64,000 nt of DNA, from NCBI GenBank assembly GCA_021323945.1, contig JAJPKA010000018.1, forward strand, positions 98,853 to 162,852, in the 5' to 3' direction. The stretch's first letter is position 1; every line of letters begins with the position of its first letter. Of this stretch, positions 8,680-17,825 are shown piece after piece. The position numbers and the translations under genes were made by a program. This stretch comes from Pseudomonadota bacterium. GTDB taxonomy: Bacteria; Desulfobacterota; Binatia; Binatales; Binataceae. The notes under the pieces were generated by a model, which was not told the DNA's origin, made no database searches, and worked only from the letters and a program-made list of their open reading frames with translations.

Positions 8680-10248
8680 TCACGCGCGACGCTCCCACCA
8701 GACGGCGATCCCAACGATAAGCAGTAGCTCCGGAATTAGAAGCACCGATAGAACGAACACCGCATCGAACTGGGCTATTGTCAGACTGAATCGAGATGCG
8801 CGCAAAGTGCGCGGTCGAATCGAAATCGCATTGACCTGACCGGCAAGCCAATCGATGCTGTTCATTATGAAATCACGGTTGAAGAAATTTTCGATATATT
8901 GATTGCCGGCAAAGTCGGTGTCGCCGAACACCACCAGACGCGCTGTCCCCTTTCCTCGCTTTAGCTGGTCAAGGTTGGCTTCGACCGCTGCTGCAACGGT
9001 CACCGGTCCTTTAATGTCCCCGTGGCCAAACTTCGCGGTCTGTTTCTGAAAGATCCCGACGAGATCGGTTTCCGCCCACGACGTATCGGAGGTCCTCGCC
9101 AGAGGTGTGACAATCAGACCGGGCTTCGGCGATGTGGTGGTATCCAGGGAGCGGGTCATGGGAAATACCGTCTGTTTGTCGAAGGAAGCCGTAATTGGAT
9201 GCGGTAGGTAAGAGGTCACCATCGGGTTAAGGCCAAGTGCGGGGCCGGCAAAAAGCCGCACGACTTGGTCGACTACGATGTCGTTTCCAGCTGTAACCCC
9301 CCAATCGCTCACCAGCTTTTGCAGAGCCGTCTGATTGACAGAACCGTCAGGCCGCGGCGGCTGGAACATCACCAGCGCGCGTCCACCATGGTTCAAATAG
9401 CTATTGATTGAATCGACCACATGGGGCACCAACGGCCGGGTTGGTCCTGCAATAACCAACACAGCGCAGGAAGTGGGGACCCTGGCCTCGGTTACCAGAT
9501 TGACTTTTTTGAGCTCGTAATTCTCGCCCTCGAGAGCCTTTCGGAATTCAGCAAAGCCGTTGGGATTTTCGGCGTCGTCCGGGTCGGCTTCACCTTCACC
9601 CGTAGTGAAGCAAACCTGTTTAGAGCCGGTGCTTATGAGTTTCAAAATACCGTTGGTGATCGCCTCCTCGGTCAGCTCGGTGACGTTAGTGCCCTCACCC
9701 TTATCGCCTCCATATTGTAAATGCGTCGTGTTCATTGTGGTAACTTTGAACCGTTCGGCGATCTCCGGATGACGATTAGGATCGATCAGCTCATAACTGA
9801 TTTTCGGTGAGGCGTAAGCGTACTCCTGATACAACGCTTCCGCAGTCGGGCTGTGGCCTTCCTGGACGAAGCCATACATTTTTAGTGGCTTTTTTAAATT
9901 TCTTACGACATTTACCGACTGCGGCGAGAGGCTGAAAACTTTTTCAACAGTCAGATCAAACTGGTATGGGTAGCGTTTGGCCAAATAGTTAATTGCGATT
10001 AGTACGCCAACGAAGGCCGCCGAATAGAGCGCGGCATTCGCCCCATAACGCGTGCTGCGGCTGCCGGCCAGCTCGCTAAGCCGGCCCCAACTGCTGGTGA
10101 GCCAAGCGACAAGGGCGAACGTACCGCCGATCAGGTTGACAGAAATGAAGAGTCGTGCGACCCCACCGCTGGTTAGAGCGTAGCCAATGATGCCGAAAGC
10201 CAGCAGAACCAGACCGAGCAAGCCGGTCAGCGCTGATGTCCGTTTCAT
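8680..10248 (-). CDS. GldG-like ABC transport auxiliary membrane protein
   Basis: About 522 residues. Two hydrophobic segments lie at the N-terminus (LTGLLGLVLLAFGIIGYAL and a following pair) and a third near residue 70 to 90, then a large extracytoplasmic domain, then a C-terminal helix (VFVLSVLLIPELLLIVGIAVWW). The phrase VCFTTGEGEADPDD matches the FTxGHGE-type motif of the GldG family. GldG was named from Bacteroidetes gliding motility, but homologues occur widely in non-gliding bacteria, so motility cannot be inferred. It lies 143 bases downstream of the permease gene and is almost certainly a partner of it. Pattern-level homology is clear; substrate is unknown. Confidence 0.85.
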   Translation of the reverse strand: MKRTSALTGLLGLVLLAFGIIGYALTSGGVARLFISVNLIGGTFALVAWLTSSWGRLSELAGSRSTRYGANAALYSAAFVGVLIAINYLAKRYPYQFDLTVEKVFSLSPQSVNVVRNLKKPLKMYGFVQEGHSPTAEALYQEYAYASPKISYELIDPNRHPEIAERFKVTTMNTTHLQYGGDKGEGTNVTELTEEAITNGILKLISTGSKQVCFTTGEGEADPDDAENPNGFAEFRKALEGENYELKKVNLVTEARVPTSCAVLVIAGPTRPLVPHVVDSINSYLNHGGRALVMFQPPRPDGSVNQTALQKLVSDWGVTAGNDIVVDQVVRLFAGPALGLNPMVTSYLPHPITASFDKQTVFPMTRSLDTTTSPKPGLIVTPLARTSDTSWAETDLVGIFQKQTAKFGHGDIKGPVTVAAAVEANLDQLKRGKGTARLVVFGDTDFAGNQYIENFFNRDFIMNSIDWLAGQVNAISIRPRTLRASRFSLTIAQFDAVFVLSVLLIPELLLIVGIAVWWERRA

Positions 10249-10391
10249 CGTTACTTACCGGCGCACTCTGTCGTTCCGCCAGCTGATGAGAGGCCGCGAG
10301 GGTGCGCTGTTTCCCAAGCTTATGGTGTTCGGATTTAACACTTTCTAGGGGAGTGAACCTCGACTAGTTTGCTCTGCACGGTGTTGTCTCT

Positions 10392-11165
10392 TCAACGCCA
10401 GCGGGCCGATTCAACCGACCGTTGTGTTAGAAAAAGCGCGACAACGGTCACACTCAAAAAGAAGATAATGTCGCTTGTGTCAATCACACCGCGAACCATT
10501 GTTGAGAAATGATCCGGCAGGGAGAGGTATTTCATCAGCGCCCAGACCGCGCCGCCGCCGGATTCCGCCGGCCACGAAATCACATAGAGCAATATCAGAA
10601 GGCCGAAGGAGCTGACCGCAGCGATGATTTGATTTTGCGTCAACGAGCTGGTGAATAATCCCACGGCGACAAACGTAATTGCCAGCAAGGCGAGGCCCAG
10701 GTAGCCGGCAAACATGACCCCTACCTCTGGATTGCCGAAGATCATCAGGATCAATGGGAAGATCCACGCCAATGCGATCATGATTAACGTGAAGCAAGCG
10801 GCAGCGATAAACTTGCCGGCAACAATCTCACCGGTGCGGACGGGTGCCGTCAGCAGCAATTCATAGGTGCCGGTACGCTTTTCTTCCGCGAAGACCCGCA
10901 TCGTCAACGCAGGCATTACGATCACCAGGACGATCGACAGATCGTGCAACAGTGGGTCAATGACGCGGGTGTTGAGGTTCATGTTTTGTAACTGCTGCTG
11001 CTGGCCCATCATCTGAATGAGCTGCACCATCTCGTCGAATTGACGCAGCAGCGCGAAAAAGAACCAGCCGGCGAGCAACAAAAAAACGGTGAGCACAACG
11101 TAAGCGACCGGCTGGACGAAATATCCTTGCAATTCCTTGCCGGCTATGACGAGCGTGTTCCTCAT
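10392..11165 (-). CDS. ABC-2 type transporter permease (GldF-like)
   Basis: About 257 residues with six hydrophobic helices, beginning with GYFVQPVAYVVLTVFLLLAGWFFF. The segment TMRVFAEEKRTGTYELLLTAPV (split here by eye into MRVFAEEKRTGT and ELLLTAPVR) is the hallmark cytoplasmic loop of ABC-2 permeases that couples to the ATPase. A Gln/Met-rich stretch near residue 50 (MMGQQQQLQ) is unusual low complexity in the first periplasmic loop. The gene starts 3 bases after the stop of the ATPase gene, so the two are translated together and form one exporter. Confidence 0.9.
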   Translation of the reverse strand: MRNTLVIAGKELQGYFVQPVAYVVLTVFLLLAGWFFFALLRQFDEMVQLIQMMGQQQQLQNMNLNTRVIDPLLHDLSIVLVIVMPALTMRVFAEEKRTGTYELLLTAPVRTGEIVAGKFIAAACFTLIMIALAWIFPLILMIFGNPEVGVMFAGYLGLALLAITFVAVGLFTSSLTQNQIIAAVSSFGLLILLYVISWPAESGGGAVWALMKYLSLPDHFSTMVRGVIDTSDIIFFLSVTVVALFLTQRSVESARWR

Positions 11166-11168
11166 CGT

Positions 11169-11945
11169 TTAAAACCTGGCGGAATGACCAGCACCGACTT
11201 CTTCGAGAGTCTCCTCCGCGCTGCCCTCGCCGCCACCGCTCTCCTTGGCAATCGCCTGAAGGAAAACTTCTTCAAGTGAGGTGCCCGCCGGGATGTCCGA
11301 GAGTTGCTCCTCGAGCACCAGACGGCCATCATTTATGATTACGACGCGGTCGCAGATCTGCGAGACCTCGGGCAGGATGTGGGTCGACAGTACTATCGTA
11401 CGTTTCCCCGCGAGACTCCTGATCAATTCGCGAATCTCATGAATTTGTCGCGGATCGAGCCCGATAGTCGGCTCGTCGAGCACGAGTACCGGCGGATCGT
11501 GGATTAGAGCCTGGGCGAGCCCCACACGTTGACGATAACCCTTCGACAGTTGACCGCAGATCCGGCCCGCCATCGAAGTAAGCCCGCAGACATGCATCAC
11601 GTGTTCAACGGCATTGTCGAGCGCCGCGCGTCTAACGTTGCGGAGTTTTGCTACAAAGCGCAGATAAGCCTCGATGCGCATGTCGCTATACAGTGGCGGA
11701 ATCTCGGGCAGATAGCCTATGCGGCGCCGTGCTTCGAGTGAATTGGCGAAGATGTCCAGTCCGTCGATTAGGACCGTACCCGAAGTCGCCGGCATGTAGC
11801 CGGTGATGATGCGCATCGTGGTCGTCTTGCCGGCACCATTAGGACCGAGAAAACCGAGGATCTGGCCGCTTTCAGCTTTGAATGAGATTCCAGAGACCGC
11901 GACGAAATTGCCGTAAGTTTTCGAGAGATCCTTAACCTCGATCAT
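11169..11945 (-). CDS. ABC transporter ATP-binding protein (GldA-like)
   Basis: About 258 residues. Walker A is GPNGAGKTTTM, the ABC signature is LSKGYRQRVGLAQAL, Walker B is VLVLDEPTIGLDP, and the switch histidine is in STHILPE. The opening MIEVKDLSKTYG and the domain layout are those of exporter ATPases that pair with ABC-2 permeases. It is the first gene of a four-gene minus-strand operon with permease, GldG-like and DUF4340 proteins. The C-terminal tail of about 20 residues is Glu/Gly-rich. Substrate unknown. Confidence 0.93.
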   Translation of the reverse strand: MIEVKDLSKTYGNFVAVSGISFKAESGQILGFLGPNGAGKTTTMRIITGYMPATSGTVLIDGLDIFANSLEARRRIGYLPEIPPLYSDMRIEAYLRFVAKLRNVRRAALDNAVEHVMHVCGLTSMAGRICGQLSKGYRQRVGLAQALIHDPPVLVLDEPTIGLDPRQIHEIRELIRSLAGKRTIVLSTHILPEVSQICDRVVIINDGRLVLEEQLSDIPAGTSLEEVFLQAIAKESGGGEGSAEETLEEVGAGHSARF

Positions 11946-12599
11946 TACTCGATGCCTGCCGTGACCGGCGACGCGAACCTACTATTGTGGACGATCCCCG
12001 CAGCCCAATATTCAATGACGGAGACTAGTTAAACGACGCCCAATCAGCGTGTCAATATAATGGCTCTCGGGTTCTCTTCCGCTAAACCATCAGCGCCGCC
12101 TTGCATCGGAAGAGTCGCGGACCCATCAGCCGGATTTGGGCGCTAAGCGGAATGACCCAATGCCCCTGGTTTGTGTCCCTGGGCATGGCCTCGCGCGAGG
12201 CAATACCATTGCGTCTCATTGCCATCCTTGGGTGAAAGCTCCCTTCGACAATACAACTCGGCTATGGTTTCCACTCAACTGCTGCTTTGGTCACGCCACT
12301 GTGCCTCGGTTCGAGTTTAATCTGCCAATGTCTGACTCGGAGCAGCCTATGCCGATTAATCTCGGCTCCTGCCACTGCCAGAAATGGTGTGCGCTGGAGC
12401 GGTGTAAAGCGCGATTGAGCGATTCATGGAACCCAAAGAAACGGATTGTTAACAATGCGCCGGGAGGGCGGTGTATAAGGTTGGGCGAGCCGGGTGTTTC
12501 GCCTCTCAACGGCTTTCGCAAATAGCCGCCGTTGGCTACTGTGGTTTCGGTGTCCTGGGTCGACGCTGCGCGGCAGCATCATGTCAGAGACGAGCGCTT
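11946..12599. other. Divergent intergenic region between ABC operon and polA
   Basis: About 650 bases that must contain the promoters of the minus-strand ABC operon and of polA. A frame at 12136-12525 (plus) shows no recognisable protein sequence and is rich in Cys, Pro and His as random frames are. I see no tRNA or strong hairpin. Confidence 0.45.
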
Positions 12600-15260
12600 A
12601 TGGTTGAGGAACGGCCGACACTTTACTTGATCGATGGGTCCGGTTACATCTTTCGGGCTTTCTATGCGCTGCCTCGCCTGAGCAACTCTCGCGGCTTGCC
12701 TACCAACGCGACTTACGGGTTTATTCGAATGCTTCTCAAGCTCCTGAAGGAGGCGCGGCCCACGCATCTGGCGGTGATCTTTGATTCGGCTCAAAAGACG
12801 TTTCGCGACGAGTTGTTTGACTCCTACAAGGCCAACCGGGTGGAGACCCCCAGTGATTTGGTGCAACAGATTCCCTACATCTACCGAGCAGTGGATCAGT
12901 TCCGCATTCCACGCCTGGTGATCGATGGGTATGAAGCGGATGACGTCATCGGGACGCTGGCTGTTCGCGCTGCTCGTGATGGCTTCAACGTCGTTATTGT
13001 CACGGGCGATAAGGATTTTATGCAACTCGTCTCACCCCACATTACTTTATGGGACACGATGCTTGGGAAGCGAACCGGGCTGCGCGAAGTGCGAGATCGT
13101 TTTGGAGTCGAGCCGCGCGCCCTGGTCGACGTGATGGCGCTGATGGGGGACTCAATCGATAACATCAAGGGTGTTCCGGGGGTAGGTGAGAAAACCGCCA
13201 GTGCTCTGATTCGGAATTACGGCTCGCTTGAACAGCTGTTCGCTGGGCTGGGCCAGCTCGAGCAGACCAAAATCCGGGGAGCCAAAAAACTCGCTGCCAC
13301 CCTCGCCGAACATCAAGCCGATGTCGAACTCGCGCGCAAGCTGGTACGAGTCGACACGGATGTTGCACTCGACGTCGAGCCCAAGGATCTCGCTTGGCCG
13401 GGAATTGACGAAAGAGGCGTGGCTGACCTCTTGCGCGAGCTCGAATTCGACTCACTTTTGAATGAGTTAACCCCTTCGGCGCAGGAGTTGCCCCGGGCGG
13501 CTCTCACTGAAGAGGTCGTGGCGGACCGCGAGACGTTACCCACCATAGTTGACCGATGTGCGCGAGCGACCCGTATCGCGCTGCATATAGATGCCGATGA
13601 TTCCGACCGGCATAAATTAAAGGTCAAACCCGCGGATGAACCGCGTATCTATCTTTTCGGTAAACAATCAATCCCCGCTGCCGCAGCCCTCCTTACAGGT
13701 ACTTCGCCACCTAAGGTCTGCCATGACCTGAAACGGCACATCAGGCTATGCCGCGGCTACGGTATCGAGTTGGCCGGGGTCGACTTCGACACGATGCTGG
13801 CGGGCTTTTTGATAAATCCCGGCAAACCTGAGCCCTCGATTGTCGATCTGTATCATGAACATTTGGCGCCGTTGGGAGGAAGTGCTGCGGTAGGTTCTGA
13901 CGCAGCGGTAGTCGAGGCTTTGCGTCAAACACTCGAACGGAAACTTCGTGACGACCAGCTTAACACTCTGTTCCATGAAATTGAGTTGCCGTTGGCGCGG
14001 GTGCTGGCGGATATGGAGACTGCCGGTATCGGGATTGACGGCGAAGCCCTGAAGGCGATGTCGGCCGAGTTTGCCCATCAGTTAGCGCGACTTGAGCAGG
14101 AATGCTACGAGCTTGCGGGCCGCGAGTTCAATCTCAATTCACCGATCCAGTTGCGTGAAATCCTTTTCGGTCACCTGCGGTTGTCGGTTAAAGGTTTAAA
14201 AAAGACCAAGAGCGGCTATTCCACTGACGCTGACAGTCTTGAGAAGCTTGCTGCCGTCCATCCAATGCCGCGCAAGTTGCTCGAATATCGGGCTCTGGCC
14301 AAGCTCAAATCCACGTACAGTGATGCATTACCCCAGCTCATCAACTCATCCACCGGCCGAATTCATACGCAGTTTCACCAGGCTCTGACTGCAACCGGCC
14401 GGCTCAGCTCAAGCGACCCGAATTTGCAGAATATTCCGACGCGTAGCGAGGAAGGCCGACGGATTCGACGCACCTTTGTGCCGGAGCCCGGCTACGTTCT
14501 GCTGTCAGCCGACTATTCACAAATCGAACTGAGAGTACTGGCACATTTGTCTGGCGAGTCCACTCTGATAGAGGCGTTTGATCGGGGCGAAGATATTCAC
14601 ACGCGCACTGCTCGGGAGATCCTTGGCGACGACGGCGTGCTTGACAGCGAAGCGCGACGACTGGCAAAGGTCATCAATTTCGGAATTATTTACGGCATGG
14701 GTCCTCAGCGCCTTGCCAACGAGTTGGCCATTCCTCTAGGTGAGGCCACAGACTACATAAGGCGATACTTCGAGCGATTACCAGCGGTGCGCACTTACGT
14801 GGAGCAGACGGTCAAGAATGCACGCGAACTTGGGTACGTCTCGACGATGTACGGCCGCAGGCGCTACCTGCCAGAGCTTAATGGACCCGATGGTGGCGCC
14901 CGGGCTCAGGCAGAGCGGATCGCGATCAATACCCCTATTCAGGGCAGTGCAGCTGACCTCATCAAGCTCGCCATGGTGCGGCTGCACGCAACGCTGGCCC
15001 GCGAGCACTTACCGGCGAGGATGGTGCTGCAAGTTCACGATGAGTTACTGCTCGAGGTGGAACGCTCGCATTTGGAGGTGGTCAGTCGAATTCTGGCACA
15101 TGAGATGGAGAGGGTCGCCGAATTGCGGGTGCCATTGAGGGTCGAGCTCAAATATGGCCCCAACTGGGGTGATCTGCGCCCCCTCGGCTCCAGTGAGCCG
15201 CCGCTAGTTCAGTCGAGCGACACAAAAGCGCCTGAATCAACGTTTAAGAATCAGACTTGA
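12600..15260 (+). CDS. polA: DNA polymerase I (proofreading domain apparently inactive)
   Basis: PolA removes RNA primers and fills gaps in replication and excision repair. The longest frame starts at 12471, but family alignment puts the start at ATG 12600 (MVEERPTLYLIDGSGYIFRA), giving 886 residues. The 5' nuclease domain (about 1-300) has YEADDVIGTLA, VTGDKDFMQLV and GDSIDNIKGVPGVGEKTA. The polymerase domain (about 520-886) has motif A DYSQIELRVLAHLSGE, motif B RRLAKVINFGIIYG and motif C QVHDELLLEV. The middle 3'-5' exonuclease domain keeps the fold (KVCHDLKR, FDTMLAGFLINPG), but the DxE of Exo I and the YxxxD of Exo III are not found, so it is probably dead, as in Taq polymerase. Downstream are sigma and anti-sigma genes on the same strand. 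Confidence 0.96.
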   Translation: MVEERPTLYLIDGSGYIFRAFYALPRLSNSRGLPTNATYGFIRMLLKLLKEARPTHLAVIFDSAQKTFRDELFDSYKANRVETPSDLVQQIPYIYRAVDQFRIPRLVIDGYEADDVIGTLAVRAARDGFNVVIVTGDKDFMQLVSPHITLWDTMLGKRTGLREVRDRFGVEPRALVDVMALMGDSIDNIKGVPGVGEKTASALIRNYGSLEQLFAGLGQLEQTKIRGAKKLAATLAEHQADVELARKLVRVDTDVALDVEPKDLAWPGIDERGVADLLRELEFDSLLNELTPSAQELPRAALTEEVVADRETLPTIVDRCARATRIALHIDADDSDRHKLKVKPADEPRIYLFGKQSIPAAAALLTGTSPPKVCHDLKRHIRLCRGYGIELAGVDFDTMLAGFLINPGKPEPSIVDLYHEHLAPLGGSAAVGSDAAVVEALRQTLERKLRDDQLNTLFHEIELPLARVLADMETAGIGIDGEALKAMSAEFAHQLARLEQECYELAGREFNLNSPIQLREILFGHLRLSVKGLKKTKSGYSTDADSLEKLAAVHPMPRKLLEYRALAKLKSTYSDALPQLINSSTGRIHTQFHQALTATGRLSSSDPNLQNIPTRSEEGRRIRRTFVPEPGYVLLSADYSQIELRVLAHLSGESTLIEAFDRGEDIHTRTAREILGDDGVLDSEARRLAKVINFGIIYGMGPQRLANELAIPLGEATDYIRRYFERLPAVRTYVEQTVKNARELGYVSTMYGRRRYLPELNGPDGGARAQAERIAINTPIQGSAADLIKLAMVRLHATLAREHLPARMVLQVHDELLLEVERSHLEVVSRILAHEMERVAELRVPLRVELKYGPNWGDLRPLGSSEPPLVQSSDTKAPESTFKNQT

Positions 15261-15290
15261 ATTTCTCCCTTTCACGACCGTCCAATCCTT

Positions 15291-15869
15291 TTGAGTAAAG
15301 AATCCGGGCCGGCAGGCGACGAAACTGAACTCATTCGGAGGGCAACACGAGGTGATCGCGAAGCCTTTGGTGTCTTGGTGGAGCGCTACCAACGGCGCGT
15401 AATCGGGGTAGCACTTGCGGTGGTACACAACCAGGAAGACGCCTTGGAACTGGCGCAGGAGACGTTTGTCAGAGCGTTTGAGAACCTCCGCAGCTTCGAG
15501 TCGCGTTCGAGCTTCTCGACCTGGCTTTATCGTATCGCGGCAAACTTGGCGATTGACTTCCGCCGCCGCGAGCGGCGGCATACGTTTGTCCGGGGCGAGG
15601 AGGCTGCCATAGAAATCGAGCGCCTGCCAAATACGGACAGCGATACTTTCGCCGAATTTTCCCGCGCTGAGCTGAATCGTCGCTTGCGTGCTGCCCTCGA
15701 CGAATTGACGCCTGAGCATCGAGCAGTGATACTGCTGCGAGAGGTGGAGGGCCTATCGTACGATCAAATCAGCGATATGTTACAGTGTCCTCGCGGTACC
15801 GTAATGAGCCGATTGCATTATGCGCGCAATCGCCTGCGAGCGATTCTCAAGAGCGCTGAGCGGAATTGA
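15291..15869 (+). CDS. ECF-type RNA polymerase sigma factor (RpoE-like)
   Basis: About 192 residues. Region 2 runs from FGVLVERYQRRVIGVAL through DALELAQETFVRAFENL to FSTWLYRIAANLAIDFRRR. Region 4 has LDELTPEHRAVILLREVEGLSY and the helix-turn-helix ISDMLQCPRGTVMSRLHYAR. There is no region 1.1 or 3, so this is an extracytoplasmic-function sigma factor. The frame is the same as polA and begins straight after its TGA; the first usable codon is TTG at 15291, without a good Shine-Dalgarno, so the start is uncertain. The next gene encodes its likely zinc anti-sigma factor, and the stop overlaps a possible TTG start of that gene, indicating coupling. Confidence 0.92.
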   Translation: MSKESGPAGDETELIRRATRGDREAFGVLVERYQRRVIGVALAVVHNQEDALELAQETFVRAFENLRSFESRSSFSTWLYRIAANLAIDFRRRERRHTFVRGEEAAIEIERLPNTDSDTFAEFSRAELNRRLRAALDELTPEHRAVILLREVEGLSYDQISDMLQCPRGTVMSRLHYARNRLRAILKSAERN

Positions 15870-15874
15870 AAGTG

Positions 15875-16420
15875 ATGGCTGCGTGCGCCCAGGTACAACT
15901 CTTACTCGGGCCCTTTGATGACGGTGAGCTGGAACCTCACGAAATGGAGGAAGTCGCCCTTCATATCGTGAGTTGCAATGAATGCAAAGCGGCTCTTGAC
16001 GACTATCGCTCGTTAGGAGTCGCACTGCGCGATTGCCTGGAGTTGCCCAACACTGACGGTTTCACGGCGGCGGTATTGAGCCGCATTGAACGGATTCCGC
16101 AGCCCTGGTGGGCGCGCTGGCGGGCTTTTCTCGATGCATCTGGAGAGCATGTTGCCGCTGCTGTATCCTTGGTAGCAACGGGCGCCTTGGCTGCATTGTT
16201 AACGGTATGGCTGGTAGCTCCGTACGCGCATCATCTTTTTCATCGCGCCCAAAACGTCAGCGCAGCGGCGCCGCGCGATGGCCATGATGACCTGGCCTCA
16301 GCCATGCCCGAGACTGCAGATGCGGGAATAGCTTTGTCGTCGGATCAACCTAAGCCTGCGATGCTCGCGCTCTCGAACGATCCCACGACCACCGTGATCT
16401 GGGTGCCCAACCAACCATAA
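15875..16420 (+). CDS. Zinc-finger anti-sigma factor, single-pass membrane protein
   Basis: About 181 residues. The N-terminal part carries the ZAS motif H-x3-C-x2-C (H30, C34, C37; HIVSCNEC), with an additional Cys at position 4, which binds zinc and holds the partner ECF sigma factor. A transmembrane helix follows near residues 92 to 113 (AAVSLVATGALAALLTVWLV), then a periplasmic tail rich in Ala and Pro. ATG 15875 is preferred; GTG 15872 and TTG 15866 are in frame. It lies immediately after the sigma gene, the standard arrangement for co-regulated pairs. Sequestration of the sigma factor at the membrane is inferred from the family. Confidence 0.85.
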   Translation: MAACAQVQLLLGPFDDGELEPHEMEEVALHIVSCNECKAALDDYRSLGVALRDCLELPNTDGFTAAVLSRIERIPQPWWARWRAFLDASGEHVAAAVSLVATGALAALLTVWLVAPYAHHLFHRAQNVSAAAPRDGHDDLASAMPETADAGIALSSDQPKPAMLALSNDPTTTVIWVPNQP

Positions 16421-16422
16421 GT

Positions 16423-16968
16423 ATGAGCCAACCGGGTCCTAGCTCGCTGCTTCTGTGTGCCTTGGTTTTGTTGCCGTTAACGATGCAAAACAGGGCGGAA
16501 GCTCAGTGCGACAGTCCCGTGCTCAGCATTCACGTCGACTCGATTTTTGCACGTGTGACCGGCTCTGACATCGACCAGCGTTTGGGTCGGGAGACAGGAC
16601 GGCTGCAAGCCCTATTCGACTACGGATCCTATCGCTTATTGCGCACCGAGGAGGCTGACACGTCCTGTGGCCAGGAAGTGGCCTTCATTTTGCCGGTTCA
16701 GCGGGTTTTGCATGTCAGACCATTAGCGACTCACGGTAATTCGGTGGCTCTTGATTTGGCCTTGTTCGCGGGTGCTCGAGCCCTACTGCGTCAGCAACTC
16801 AAGATCTGGAAGGGAGGGCTGCTGGTCTTCGTCGTATCGCAAAATCCTCAGGATGCCTACATTACGAGCCTTACTGTTGATACACCTCAAGGATTTTCGG
16901 CGAGAGAGCCCGCAGGCACCGCCACTGGGGTTGCGAGCCCTTGGCGCGGGACCAAGGGTCACGATTAG
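16423..16968 (+). CDS. Exported protein of unknown function in the sigma/anti-sigma operon
   Basis: About 181 residues beginning 3 bases after the anti-sigma stop. The N-terminus is a signal peptide (SLLLCALVLLPLTMQNRAEA, cleavage likely before QCD). The mature part has two cysteines (QCDS, SCGQ), the phrase FDYGSYRLLRTEEADT, and alternating strands such as EVAFILPVQRVLHVRPL and LLVFVVSQNP. I do not recognise the family. The pattern hints at a small beta-rich periplasmic protein. Its position suggests that it belongs to the response governed by the upstream sigma pair, but the sequence does not show a function. Confidence 0.7.
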   Translation: MSQPGPSSLLLCALVLLPLTMQNRAEAQCDSPVLSIHVDSIFARVTGSDIDQRLGRETGRLQALFDYGSYRLLRTEEADTSCGQEVAFILPVQRVLHVRPLATHGNSVALDLALFAGARALLRQQLKIWKGGLLVFVVSQNPQDAYITSLTVDTPQGFSAREPAGTATGVASPWRGTKGHD

Positions 16969-16987
16969 ATTGCCGCCTGTCGATCAT

Positions 16988-17377
16988 TCAGCTCTCTGCA
17001 ATCACGTAGGCGATGGCAAATGTGGCGGTATGGCTGAGACTCAGATGGAAACGGGCAACATTGGCGCTGCGAGCGAATGCGGCTGCTTTGCCGTGCAAGA
17101 CCACTGTCGGCGCCTGGCCGCGAGCTCGGAGGATTTCGATTTCTCCCCATCCGACATATCGGTTCCACCCTGTCCCTAACGCTTTCATCACGGCCTCCTT
17201 GGCGGCAAACCGTGCAGCATAGCTCTGATATCGAGGGCCCTCACGCGCTTCACAGTAGGCGATTTCCTGTTCAGTGAAAACGCGCCGGCGAAAGCGACTG
17301 CCAGTGGCTTGACGAGTAAGAGCGCGTTGCACTCGTTCGACCTCTATTATATCGATCCCAGTGCCGACGATAGCCAT
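16988..17377 (-). CDS. acpS: Holo-[acyl-carrier-protein] synthase
   Basis: AcpS transfers 4'-phosphopantetheine from CoA to the serine of apo-ACP, activating fatty acid synthesis. The 129 residues match the usual length. The N-terminal GTGIDIIEVERV holds the conserved Mg-binding Asp, and the second signature is YAARFAAKEAVMKALG with its catalytic Glu. SLSHTATFAIAYV near the end is the family C-terminal strand. The gene stands alone, convergent with the exported-protein gene (19-base gap) and divergent from the ferredoxin. Confidence 0.96.
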   Translation of the reverse strand: MAIVGTGIDIIEVERVQRALTRQATGSRFRRRVFTEQEIAYCEAREGPRYQSYAARFAAKEAVMKALGTGWNRYVGWGEIEILRARGQAPTVVLHGKAAAFARSANVARFHLSLSHTATFAIAYVIAES

Positions 17378-17537
17378 GTTGTCGATAGAGTGTGCCTCTA
17401 GGTGATGGTTGCTGCCGGAGTTCGTTGACTTGGAGTTGTTGTGGACGGTTTATCCCGTGTTTTGGCCACGACAATTCTGGTTTTCGGTCGCCGATCAGGC
17501 AAGCCTTTGCCACAAAGCTCATGTCGGAGGGTAGTCA

Positions 17538-17771
17538 ATGGCCCAACTCAAGACTACAGTTAACAAGGCAAAATGTATTGCCAGCCAGGATTGTGTTCAA
17601 ACTGCTCCTGGGGTGTTCCAGCTCGACGACGAGGGCAAATCGGAGGTGTACGACCAAAGAGGGGCACCGGATAGCGTCATCCTGGCTGCGGCGCGGGCCT
17701 GTCCGGCGAAAGCCATTATCGTCGTCGATGAACTGACGGGTACCCAATTGTTTCCACCGCCCAAGAAATAG
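17538..17771 (+). CDS. Small [3Fe-4S]-type ferredoxin
   Basis: A 77-residue electron carrier. The cluster ligands are C13, C19 and C55 (followed by P56). The position that would be the second Cys of a [4Fe-4S] motif is S16, which points to a [3Fe-4S] cluster as in the ferredoxins that feed cytochrome P450s. The phrase APGVFQLDDEG is typical of that subgroup. No P450 or reductase is in this window, so its partner lies elsewhere. A good GGAGG (17525-17529) precedes the ATG. Confidence 0.9.
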   Translation: MAQLKTTVNKAKCIASQDCVQTAPGVFQLDDEGKSEVYDQRGAPDSVILAAARACPAKAIIVVDELTGTQLFPPPKK

Positions 17772-17825
17772 CCATCAGCGCGGCCGGCACTTTAACCGGT
17801 CCCAGCGAATGGCCGTCGCAGATTA

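Noticed and set aside
12136..12525. Plus-strand frame of 129 residues upstream of polA
   Set aside because: No family resemblance, overlaps the polA leader in another frame, and has no ribosome site.
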